Assembly: GCA_010645155.1 (NCBI GenBank)
Contig: CM021318.1
Coordinates: forward strand, 1,413,166 to 1,477,165
DNA: 64,000 nt
Direction of reading: 5' to 3'
Source: Tigriopus japonicus
Taxonomy: Eukaryota; Arthropoda; Copepoda; Harpacticoida; Harpacticidae
The notes under the pieces are model-generated. The model did no database searches and was not told where the DNA came from. It worked only from the letters and a program-made list of their open reading frames with translations. Position 1 is the stretch's first letter. Each line of letters begins with the position of its first letter. This document shows positions 38,701-47,655 of this stretch, piece by piece. The position numbers and the translations under genes were made by a program.

Positions 38701-41700
38701 TATCTTCTACAAGCCAGAAAGCTCTCATTATCATTGAGCAGAGGCTTTTTGTACTACTAGCAATCAAGTTACTTATAATGAAAGGCTTAATGATTTCTTG
38801 CGAAAAATTGACAACACAATCATACATTTATTTTTTAATGCAAACACCCTGGAGAATTATCGGCCAAATCGTTTTTGCCCAAAATTCAACTGTTGAATGT
38901 AGGTCAAATTTCATGAAAATGACTACGAAGTTACATTCTTCCGCATTGTTGCAGCGAAAGGTTACAAGGCTTGTTTTTCGGAAGAATACCCTTCACAAAA
39001 GAACGAGTTCTCCTAATCACTAGTTTTACTGTTCAAGCCATCCAGGTTACTAGAAATGAGTCTTGGGTGGTTTCTAGTGAAAACCTGGCAGCACAATCAT
39101 ACGGATTTTCCATGAAAGAATAATTTGCAGGACTATTTAACAATCATTTTGCCAAAATTGATCAACGTTAAATGCAAGCTAAGTTTTTTCAACATCACTT
39201 TTTGCCTCATCACATCGCCTTTCTCTTTCGCTTTTGTATTAGTACCAACTTTTATTTTATTTTGTCCTAATCCATTTCCGGAACTTCATGGAAGAAAAAC
39301 TGTTACTATCTATCAAAATCTTTAGTTCCATTCTGAATAGGAATATAAACGTACGTTCGATATTGGAAAACTATTCTCGATGAAAGACCCTTATGCAATA
39401 GGCCACTGAACGATATGTCAAACATGTTAAATCACAAATCTTTCCTTTGTATTGAAATATATTAACGTACATATAGCTTTTTCGATTTAATCGGGTGGCT
39501 TTGAACAAATCATATTTAATGACTTGGAAACAAGCCCAGTTCTTGCAAAGTGCTCCAAGATTTGGATACCACCATTCCCAAAATATACCTTGACATGTCA
39601 GCTTGGGAAAAGGTTGATCTTGATATGATCACGTTCATTGACAAGGCCGTAAGATTTCTTTTTATAGATACGTTCTTAATATAGTCTCAAAGGTTAGAGT
39701 ACCGAGTACAAGTCTTGATTCGAAGACTTCATTAACAAATAGAAACCAATATTGTAAACTAAGCATCTAGCAAACACTGAGAATGTTTTATTTCGAGCTC
39801 TAAGAAACCTTGCCCTCCAGGCCTTAAACGAGAAACCTGAACAATGTATTGTGCAATAATTGTCCCAAGTCGTGCCTTGCCACAATCAGTTCTCATGAGA
39901 ACCCTCGAGAGCTTTCTTAAAGCCAACAGGACATGTTCGAACATGAAGTATTGAGCACGGAATGATAGGCCTTTTAAGAGCATGAAGGCCCTCTGGCCCA
40001 GCAGTCGATCTGCAAATATTCGTCCTTTCGCTAGTATCGATCCAGTCAATCTTTTCAAAATGGAGAGTTTGAGTGTCCCAATGGGTTCTCTCAACCGAGC
40101 AGAAACAATGGATCTCTTTAACTTGATTTTAAATCCATCCAAGGGCACAGACGAAGATCCTATTTTGGACAAGAATGCCAACAAACCACCAAGTCCAAAA
40201 GGCAGCCATCAAGTCAAGCATAAACGTGAAACTCAAAACCTTTTTGAGGCCATTTTTCAATGTCGGAAATGTGATTATTGGGCATACAAATCCACGGATT
40301 TGAAACGCCACGAATCCAAGCATGAAACTGAAAGCAAATCTATGAAGAGGACAACGATCCAGAAGTCGGTGAAGCCGATTGTTAATTCCTTCATCAAGAC
40401 CAAGCGTCAAACCAACGCCTTCAATGTAATCGATGGCAAGATTTATCAATGCCGCCAATGTTCAGTATGGTCTTATCATCAACACATTATTCGTCATCAC
40501 ATTCTCAAACACCTTGCCAATCCCGAATAAATTTCATCTTTTTCAATCTTTTTTGTGTCTAATGTTGGAAAAATAATGCGCAATTCCCAATCGTTATCGA
40601 GGCTTTGGGTCATAAATGCTTAGCAAACACCAAATGGCAGACCTTTTGGGGCTCAACTTATCGTGCTTTGGGCAAACAGACCTAATTGCATCATGTGTAT
40701 GAGCCGTCAAGTGTAATCAGGAGTCACCTCGAACGGGTGCAAACCATTTTATTGTCCAATGGAAAAAGAGATTATCATGTTAATGCGAAATGTAGAACTA
40801 AATGTCAGATAACAATGCTTGCCCACCAATGAGAGCCATATTAGCTTGGGACTACGAGAAACAACCAATTTTCCTGGTATGCCTCTTAAGCAAAGGTCTG
40901 AAACTTTGGTCTGGAGTAACAGTGCTGGCAGAGGATATAAGTCAAAGAGTTGAATTTGTTGCAACACATGAAATGCGATTGCGGAAAAGTCAAACTTTGC
41001 CTTCTGGGTGCGAATGTGGTCACCCAAAAATCCCATCACAGTTTGCTGGAAATTATTATGCTTATTCAGTCATGATACCTTTGTACTCTCTGGATACTCT
41101 GAAGTCAAAAAATACATTTAAATTCTTCCCTATTCCAAGACCTTGGGCTTCACAGTGTTCCACAACGCTGTACTCGTGGGCCTTAAACTAATGGCTTGTT
41201 TAGTAGGCCCTTGGTCCCATCAACTCAAAATCGATAATGGCTATTGACCTCAAAACTGATCCCGATCCCGACCCCTTGCCTGGTACTAGATTCTTTTTTT
41301 CCTTTTGTAAATTAAGAAGCGACTAAGACCTAGGGATGGGTCCGGATTAGGCATGAGCCGGCTCAGTATCGGAACGGATCGGTTCTGAGGTCGACATGTC
41401 CTAACACGGATCCAAAACAATTGAGCTGGAAAGTCACTTTTAGGTTCCAAAGACAATTGAGACCAGTTTTGAGGTGAAGAGGCAATGTCGCGTATGTAAT
41501 CGAGTTTTGTTAATTAGGTTTACGGGCCAAAACTTGATGTAATGGCACTTTAAACATGCTTAAAAACAATTTTCTGAATATTCTCTTTAGGATACTTGTT
41601 AGACACACTTAGGTCGAAAGTGGTTTAAAATATTGGTGAAATCTATTTTCCGTTCAATTTTTAATGGCTATTCTCAAACACAATTCTCGAAGGACACAAT

Positions 41701-44255
41701 AGCACTTTCGTTACCTAAATTAGAAGAAGGGCTCAACAGATTTTGTCAATATTTCGGGTTCAGGTAAGCATGAGACCACCTTAGGAATAAGTGATAAATT
41801 CAGAAAATTGTTTTCAGCATTTTTTAAGTGTTATTATATCAATTTTTGGCCCGTGGCCTAATAAGCCACCTAGCTTACATTTGCGGCATTGTCTCTTCAC
41901 CTCAAAACTGGTCTAAAATATATTGGAACTCAAAAACAACTTCTCCAGCCCAATTAAACGCCCTGCCCAGGAACCGTCAGGAACCGATCCGGTGTCGGAA
42001 CCAAACTCTTAGGGGTCGATTCATGAAATGTGGATAAATATTACTCGGAAACTTTAGTTTATCATTATTCGAGATTTATTCTTGCTAACTTTTTCTCCTG
42101 AGAAATACTAATCATTTAAACAAAATATACTCCATTTTAAAAGTTGTCATTGATCTTAAAAATCGTGATAACAAGAGCAGTGATGTTAAGAAATATTTCT
42201 GTAAAACCCTACATGCGCCCAATCCGATCCGATCCGGATTGGTGCGGATCCGGATTCAAAGTTTTGATTTCGGTTCTGAACCGAACCGATCCAAACAGTC
42301 GCCGAACCTATCCGAAGAGTCGCCAAACCGATCCGAAGTGTCGCCGAAGCTATCCAAAGAGTCGCCGAACCGACCATGACCCGAAACCGACAAATCTTGG
42401 CCCGCTTTATCCCTTCTTCACCCCTGATTATTTGAATTGAAAATTTGAGGATTTTCCGATAACTTCCCGATTGAGGCAACGATTGTTGAAATATTCCAAC
42501 TGTTTGACTATTCGCTCGTGTCGGCCACCAAGGAACTGCACTTGATGCAGGTTTGAATTCCAAGACGATGCAAGACTTAGACGTTTCTATTTGGCTTTTA
42601 ATGACGTTGGGTGGTGTTAGACCAAAAGGGCTCTTGCCTGAAACCGAAAGTTTCGCCTAAAAGAAGGCTGAACCAAAACCGAAAACAAAACCATCTGACG
42701 ATAAAGTTTTGTGCACATAAACTTAAAATTTCGCATTTCTCATGGGAATGGATAAGAGAAATACCATTTCTTAAATTCGGAAGTATTTGTATCAGAAGTT
42801 TGTGGAGAAAATAACTTCGATTTTTCTTCATAGTGTATTTCTGCTTTCGGTTGGTCATGGACTCTAGAGCAGAAGGTCCACTGCTGGAGGGTCCTTGGGA
42901 AGATATAATTGAAACTGATACCAATATTATGGCCGAAAGTACTTTCGGTTCAACATTTTGTAAGGTGGTTGCAGGCCAAGAATGGGATAATGAAAAGACA
43001 GATAAGACTAAAGAAGCTCATGACATGTATTCTACAATCTGTATGTGTTCCATACAAAACCTTTTATCAAAATAAATAATTCATTTCCACACAACACATT
43101 GTACAAAGAGGTTTGTTGGGCTCAATTCTGGACATGTTCAAACAAGCAGATGTACAGTACCAATCCAGTATTCATGTGTGATGGAGCTGGGCCTCTTCCT
43201 TCATACGTCATAAGGCTTTCGCCAGGCATAGGCAGCTGTTGAATTGGACAGAAATGCAAGTCTGAACAAGAATCGGCGAGTGTATCAGATGTGTACCTAT
43301 ATATGCGACATGCCTTTGGACACAACCACCAATCCAGCCACCGATCACACATCAAAAGGACCTCCACTTGAAACAACATCAAGTAAAAACACTAAAACAA
43401 CCCACAAATATCCGCCATGAAGAACTTCACTGTCAACTTCAACGACTTTCAAATGACACCATCACTGGTTCGCTCAGAGACCATGGAACTGTTTCAAGAC
43501 ATTCTAAAAACTTTGGGCAGCAAACCAAAAGATCCAGAAGACATCTCCTCGAGCGCCTCTACCATTGGAAGCACCGGATCATCATCAACATCCACCAAGG
43601 CCAAACGAAGACCAGTTTTCAAACGACGGTTCCACTTACGTCAAAGGATTTCGGACGTCAAAGCGATCTCCGGACGAGTTTGGGAGTGCCAAGAGTGCTC
43701 ATATTGGTCCTACAGCAAGCAAGCCTTGAGGAGACATAAACCTCGACATGAGCCGACATTCATTAAGCTTCAAGAAGACGCTTTAGAAGCAAAAGAACAC
43801 GATAAAATCACGGGCGACAAGAAAACGAGCCCAGCCACTCCTAACAGACGATATCGCATGCGACCAAGATGTATTAGCTACAACCAGATTGACGGCCATC
43901 TTTTCCAATGCCCTTCCTGTCCAGCATGGTTCTACCAACGAAACCACGTCCTTCGTCATCAACACAATCATCATTGAGTTTGTTTGTAAATATATAAAGT
44001 TTGTCTAACTATCATTTCAGCCTCAATACAATAAAAAGTATCATAAGATTTTCATGTCAAGCTTATTTAACTTATTAAACGGAGTCTTACCATGCCCTGG
44101 TGGTCTACATAGTAGAAATATTCTCGGACATTTTCAGTGTATTGTCCTTGGATATAAGTAATGGCCCTCATTTGGTTCAGAAACCCAGTTTTGTTGACAC
44201 TGAGGACCCATTTAGCACTTGGCACTTGAATTAATTGTCTCCACATACCTATCAT
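35740..44255 (-). CDS. C8orf82: UPF0598 family protein (human C8orf82 homologue), four exons
   Basis: Coding exons on the minus strand are 44255-44091, 36365-36160, 36097-35923 and 35853-35740. They join in phases 0, 2 and 0 and give 219 residues; the human protein is about 216. Family landmarks are in order: YIQGQ and REYFYYVDHQG at the end of exon 1, DDSKMKNF opening exon 2, then FPYISPCG, GRVYHPA and VGLI in exon 3, and a short carboxyl exon with LWDGKEITL. The human relative is a little-studied protein reported as mitochondrial. The first 30 residues here, from the ATG at 44255 or 44246, are basic and hydrophobic like a presequence. Introns 2 and 3 are only 62 and 69 bases. Intron 1 is 7.7 kb and contains three plus-strand genes. 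Biochemical function is unknown. Confidence 0.88.
36837..37322 (+). CDS. Single-exon BTB/POZ domain protein, nested in the UPF0598 intron
   Basis: The 161-residue frame starts at the ATG at 36837 (MTYDCLIYLEDGSELGAF). Residues 1-95 fit a BTB/POZ fold: the D-x-x-L-strand, a GAFQSQL segment aligning with the usual 'AHKxVLxxxSxYF' region (here FITSQYFKQLL), then a helical part with FEVMKKILDYVNHG and DELLRANKTFQIPSLE. After about residue 105 the protein is acidic and Ser-rich (many Asp/Glu/Ser), ending in a short basic patch. No BACK, Kelch or zinc-finger domain follows. BTB domains dimerise or recruit Cul3 ligases or chromatin factors; which applies here cannot be seen. An acceptor-like TTCATTAG just upstream leaves open a 5' exon. 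AATAAA occurs at 37574-37579. Confidence 0.7.
   Translation: MTYDCLIYLEDGSELGAFQSQLFITSQYFKQLLRSKPVGTTSSFVVCNIRFEVMKKILDYVNHGANNFEPYEVDELLRANKTFQIPSLELVVQDLKERGSSFEDLSDESFEFQSETGSLEVKSIDSDEYFDGDSDPKKSHHRTKGTISKSMHSRILRWIGK
37574..37579 (+). promoter_or_regulatory. Candidate AATAAA signal for the BTB gene
   Basis: AATAAA lies about 250 bases downstream of the BTB stop codon. No nearer plus-strand signal was seen. Confidence 0.4.
37580..39981. other. Intronic AT-rich stretch without a recognised gene
   Basis: This lies inside the first UPF0598 intron, between the BTB gene and the first zinc-finger gene. Open frames are short and overlap on both strands, and none has a domain. Confidence 0.45.
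40060..40530 (+). CDS. Two-finger C2H2 protein A, nested in the UPF0598 intron
   Basis: Starting at the ATG at 40060 (strong context AAAATGG) the product is 156 residues; an in-frame ATG at 39982 would add 26. An amino-terminal motif, SLNRAETMDLFNLIL, is followed by a basic linker and two C2H2 fingers: CRKCDYWAYKSTDLKRHESKH and CRQCSVWSYHQHIIRHHILKH-type, each C-x2-C-x12-H-x3-H with a W-x-Y aromatic signature after the second Cys. It is a clear paralogue of the product at 43417-43977: same motif order, and the amino motif is SLVRSETMELFQDIL there. Two fingers separated by about 50 residues suggest nucleic-acid or protein binding; targets are unknown. The stop overlaps an AATAAA signal at 40526. 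Confidence 0.75.
   Translation: MESLSVPMGSLNRAETMDLFNLILNPSKGTDEDPILDKNANKPPSPKGSHQVKHKRETQNLFEAIFQCRKCDYWAYKSTDLKRHESKHETESKSMKRTTIQKSVKPIVNSFIKTKRQTNAFNVIDGKIYQCRQCSVWSYHQHIIRHHILKHLANPE
40526..40531 (+). promoter_or_regulatory. AATAAA signal overlapping the stop of zinc-finger gene A
   Basis: The sequence GAATAAA includes the TAA stop codon. If used, the mRNA would have almost no 3' untranslated region. Confidence 0.45.
40532..41419. other. Intronic stretch without a recognised gene
   Basis: This lies between zinc-finger gene A and a large inverted repeat. A 129-codon plus-strand frame at 40802-41191 has no recognisable domain or supporting signals. Confidence 0.4.
41420..41955. repeat. 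Large imperfect inverted repeat (MITE-like)
   Basis: A left arm (about 41420-41575) and a right arm (about 41805-41955) are imperfect reverse complements sharing 'gaccagttttgaggtgaaga', 'ggcaatgtcgc' and 'cgggccaaaa' type words, with a loop of about 230 bases. GGATCGGTT-like sequence outside both arms may extend the termini to about 41330 and 42010. The ends and target duplication are not clear. A degenerate relative of one arm is near 21284-21420. Confidence 0.6.
42288..42371. repeat. 21-bp tandem repeat, four units
   Basis: Four diverged copies of a 21-bp unit of the form (G/T)ATCC(A/G)AA(G/C)(A/T)GTCGCC(A/G)AA(C/G)C lie end to end. They sit in a region rich in GATCCGG words next to the inverted repeat, and probably belong to it. 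Confidence 0.75.
42372..43416. other. Intronic stretch without a recognised gene
   Basis: It holds short frames only. A 69-codon plus-strand frame near 42857-43066, rich in acidic residues, lacks any domain and is not supported. Confidence 0.4.
43417..43977 (+). CDS. Two-finger C2H2 protein B, nested in the UPF0598 intron
   Basis: 186 residues from an ATG in good context (GCCATGA). Order: amino-terminal motif SLVRSETMELFQDIL (residues about 15-30), a Ser/Thr-rich stretch, a basic block, finger 1 with CQECSYWSYSKQALRRHKPRH (about residue 91), a 60-residue basic linker, and finger 2 CPSCPAWFYQRNHVLRHQHNH. Each finger is C-x2-C-x12-H-x3-H with an aromatic W-x-Y signature. It is paralogous to the product at 40060-40530, 3.4 kb away in the same orientation, so the pair arose by local duplication. 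It ends about 110 bases from the UPF0598 first exon, which is on the opposite strand. A polyadenylation signal lies at 44032-44037. Confidence 0.78.
   Translation: MKNFTVNFNDFQMTPSLVRSETMELFQDILKTLGSKPKDPEDISSSASTIGSTGSSSTSTKAKRRPVFKRRFHLRQRISDVKAISGRVWECQECSYWSYSKQALRRHKPRHEPTFIKLQEDALEAKEHDKITGDKKTSPATPNRRYRMRPRCISYNQIDGHLFQCPSCPAWFYQRNHVLRHQHNHH
44032..44037 (+). promoter_or_regulatory. AATAAA signal of zinc-finger gene B
   Basis: AATAAA lies 55 bases after the stop codon, within the UPF0598 first intron and 54 bases from its exon 1 donor on the other strand. Confidence 0.6.
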
Positions 44256-44319
44256 TATTACTGTGGACGATGTGGAATACAAGACGTTCGAGAAGAATTG
44301 CAGACGTTTGTGGATGCAG

Positions 44320-44325
44320 TTTATT
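44320..44325 (-). promoter_or_regulatory. AATAAA signal of the soluble Cys-loop gene
   Basis: Minus-strand AATAAA lies about 100 bases after the stop codon at 44424 and about 65 bases before the UPF0598 start codon. The two genes are therefore packed end to start. Confidence 0.55.
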
Positions 44326-44423
44326 TTGTCTTGCGTAAATTTCAATTTTCCCTTGTTGACATTGTTTGCCGCGCTAGCTGAGCGGGAATTTGAAAACCGG
44401 TTTGGGAAAAGTTTAAAAAGATC

Positions 44424-46369
44424 TTAAGTAGACGTGGATTTGAGTTTCATATTGACAACCAGGGTGCTGTACTCGGCGGAACTGGTTTTGACCTTCCTGT
44501 TGTTGATTTCAAAGCCTTCGAAAGTAAATTTGTCGCCCAAATATAGGTTCTGTTGATCAGTGACCTTCACTGGGGAGTCTTCACCCGCTTTCCACAAATA
44601 CTCCACATCGTCGGCAGAAAGTCCATCTAAAATAGGAAGGAAAAGACTTTGTTCGTAACCCATTTGACGGATCTTGTGATGGGATGATGCTTACAACTCG
44701 CGATTTCAATGGGACACGATATGGATTCGCCTAACTCCATGGCCTTTCCGAGGCCTTGACAGCCGGTAGTGTGGCTTAAACGGGTGCTCAGAGTGACGTC
44801 GCCCTCGGGAGTGATTTTGGCCAGTTGATTAGGGGCAAAAGTTTGCATGATTGTGGAGCTTCGGCCAAAGCGGAAGAAGGTATCCGGTTGCCAGACTTTA
44901 TTGGCATCCTCTCCCACCAATGTGATTGGGGCGTCCTTCTCATGTTGAAGTCGGGGATCGTTGTAAAATTGTCTGAAGGTCATTTGAAGTTGCACTTCCT
45001 ATGCACGGGTGGGAATCAAACATAATGATCATAGGATATAGATCACACCAAGTTACTCTTTGATACATACATCTCTTTCCGGATTGAGAGGGCCAATCTC
45101 TCGGAAGTAGATGTTCACCGACACTTTGGCTGGCTCCTCTAAAAATGAACACACTTTCATTTTATGGCCATGAAAATTGCCTTCATAAGTCAAGGGTTGT
45201 CTTACGCTACACCAGAGGTCAACAACAGCTCAGGGGTCAAGGCCCAAGGACCCCAAGGACTTTCTAAGCCCTATTGTTCCTGTATTATTCATTTATTTTT
45301 TTCAATGTTGCCCGAAATATCTTTTCTTGTTAAATTTTCGAGAAAATGTTTAATTTTTCCTTGAAACAGCCAAAACATCTAGGAAACTCAGCAAAAATGG
45401 AGATATATCTAAAAATGAAAATATTTTAAGATATGCACTTTCGGGCCTTAGTGATTACTAGAGCTGAATATTTTAGGCACAGATTTTTGGCAAAATAGGC
45501 ATATTTTAGACAAGCAAAATGGTATTTTAGGCATTTTTTAGGCACTGCAAAAACTACAAACTGGGTGTGATGGGATCGTTCTATTGACTTTCAATTATTC
45601 AGCATAGCATGGAATGAATTGAATTGACAATGAGAGTTTGTCGCAAATTTTCCTCAGTGAAACCCTGCCTTTAATCACTGGATACGTGCTTATACATGGA
45701 AAAGGATCCCTCCACTAGAGAGTCTGCACCAACCAGTTATTGTTTTCAATTTCAAAACCAGTTTAACACAACCAGTAGGAGTTTCCAGTAACAAAAGCAG
45801 TGCCAAAAAAGAGCAAAAATTCATTTAGGCACAATTTTGACACAAAGGAACAAGAGGCAAAAATTATATGATATAATGTAAAAAAAACCGGGATGGAACC
45901 GTTTCGGCTCTTCAAGAAATTGCAATCTTTTTCTCAAAAAAGGCTCTAGTTTAACCAAAAATGCCATTTTAGGCACAACTTTGACCAAAAAAGGCAAAAT
46001 ATTCCAAATATTGCGGTTTTAGGCATTTGCCTAAAATATTCAGCCCTGTGATTACTAAGCAATGTCAGTTTTATACGGTAAGCTTCCAACTCGTTTCTTA
46101 CTTTAAAATTTATTTCAATATGATCTGAGGGTGATATCCGACAATAACAGGAACTCACCGTCATAATTGGGGCGAATAGATTTGTCATAGCTCCGATGTT
46201 CTGGATGCTGATAACGTAAAAGCGGATTACGATGATGACTCGAGCCGTGCCCGTACGGTCGTCCGTAAACTGACCTGATGTTAGGAAAAGGTATCAAAGA
46301 AGAGAAATATGTTTTTTCTTTCAAATGAACCTACACTGCAAGAAGAAATATTGCGAGGATAGTCTTCAT
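44424..46369 (-). CDS. Secreted Cys-loop receptor extracellular-domain protein without membrane segments
   Basis: Five coding exons on the minus strand (46369-46335, 46274-46159, 45138-45071, 44998-44695, 44626-44424) join in phases 2, 1, 0 and 1 to give 241 residues. MKTILAIFLLAV is a signal peptide. After a His/Arg/Tyr-rich spacer come the ligand-binding-domain landmarks: VSVNIYFREIG (strand beta1), QMTFRQFYNDPRL (beta2), VWQPDTFF (loop A), two cysteines 14 residues apart at the Cys-loop site, then DVEYLWKAG and EYSTLVVNMKL, the last strand. The stop comes after KSTST, where M1 should start. Glutamate/glycine-gated chloride channels are the nearest resemblance. The usual FPxD motif of the Cys-loop, which contacts the pore, and loop-C cysteines are missing. 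The size and plan match soluble acetylcholine-binding proteins. The ligand is unknown. Confidence 0.85.
45459..46047. mobile_element. hAT-like MITE inside the Cys-loop gene intron
   Basis: Inverted termini TAGAGCTGAATATTTTAGGCA (left) and the complement of AGGGCTGAATATTTTAGGCA (right) are flanked by the 8-bp duplication GTGATTAC (45451-45458 and 46048-46055). The 589-bp insert occupies most of intron 2 of the soluble Cys-loop gene, and the exons on both sides remain intact. Internally 'ttttaggca' words recur. It is the same family as 29794-30676. Confidence 0.78.
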
Positions 46370-47403
46370 GATGCTATTTCACCGATAAGCTTGTCTTTTC
46401 TTGCTGATACGTACTTTTTTAACTGACTTACATGAGTTCACTCCCAATCAGGACTTTTGAAATCCTTCTCGGACATATTTAGAGCCAGCTTCACTTAGTT
46501 TTGTTTACGGAATCGTACTTTCATTTGTCTTTGAAATTGGTGCTCTATGAATGTTGATCGTAAATTGCACCAATCAACAGAATAAGCTTTGAAAACAAGA
46601 ATTTGATTAAATTGGTAGGCCAAGCGCCTAACTATTGAGCTGATAGACCAAAACCAAATTTAAACCAAATTAATTTTGTTTTGAGCATTTGAGTAACCCA
46701 CGATTTTTAAGTAGATAGCACATCCCGGATAAAATTTGCAAAGTATAGAAGAACCAATATTTTGTTATGAAAGCACATTTTGCAGCAAGTTTTGAATTTG
46801 ATTTATGATGTATAAAAAAGATCAATGCTTAAATTTTAATGTTTGATCAAAGAGCAGCCTTCGTAAAAACACTCGTTTGCTTCTTATCAACGATCAAATT
46901 TAATGTTCTATACCATTCGGATTGAGCCAAGAAAACAAGACATTATTTAGCAATATATTTGCTCGAACTTAAGGTCCATCATACGAGATCTGTGTCTCAC
47001 ATAGCAACAAAAATATGAGATCATAATAATCAGATTAATAATGTAAGTAATAACGTTTTTGGTCACATGGAAAATCACTGTGTAGTAAATTAAGCGTGAT
47101 ATTTGACTTCATGAATGTAGCTGACTGGTATGCAAACTTTTAGATGCTCTTGATCAAGAACAAATGAACTTAACGAGATCATTGAAAAGTTATGATGTTG
47201 ATATTTTATAAGTTTTAAAGCGTTTTTCTAAAGCCGAGTCATTTATTTGACTTATCGGACTTCGGATCCGCCGGGTTTTAGATGCAGTATGTTTCGTGAT
47301 CTTTTTTGAACGCTCACTTGAGCAACCTTTGTGCATGCCCCGTTGAAAAGACACCCAGAGTCTAACAAAAACTTACACTGCGTTCCGAAATCCAAGGGAA
47401 TCC
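46370..47403. other. Upstream region of the Cys-loop gene; no other gene recognised
   Basis: AT-rich sequence 5' of the minus-strand start codon at 46369. A TTAAAAAAG-like box at about 46415-46423 could serve as a core promoter element, but this is only suggestive. No coding exon was found. Confidence 0.4.
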
Positions 47404-47655
47404 CATTAGTCTTCGTCCGTGTTCGTCGGGAATATGTAGGAGCTGATCCTCTAACAGCATTTAAGGCAGGATTGGACAAATTTTTAAATACTATTCCTGA
47501 CCAACCCAGTATTCAAGGGTTGTACAGATCTGCCAACAATAACTCATTGGTAGATCAAATTTCATATAAACATTAATTTTATAAACTATATTAATCATTG
47601 ACTCTCTTTACAGGGAATCCCATTCCTTGTAGCGGTATTAAAAAATCCCCCCCCC
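47404..47655 (+). mobile_element. Short 3' fragment of the same LINE family
   Basis: From about 47425 the sequence matches the last 50 codons of the element at 34850-35522 (RREYVGADPLTAFK through the DQISYKH stop), with substitutions and a small insertion. It then continues through the 3' tail cagggaatcccattccttgtagcgg into an A/C-rich end. It is severely 5'-truncated, as expected for a retrotransposed LINE. Confidence 0.8.
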
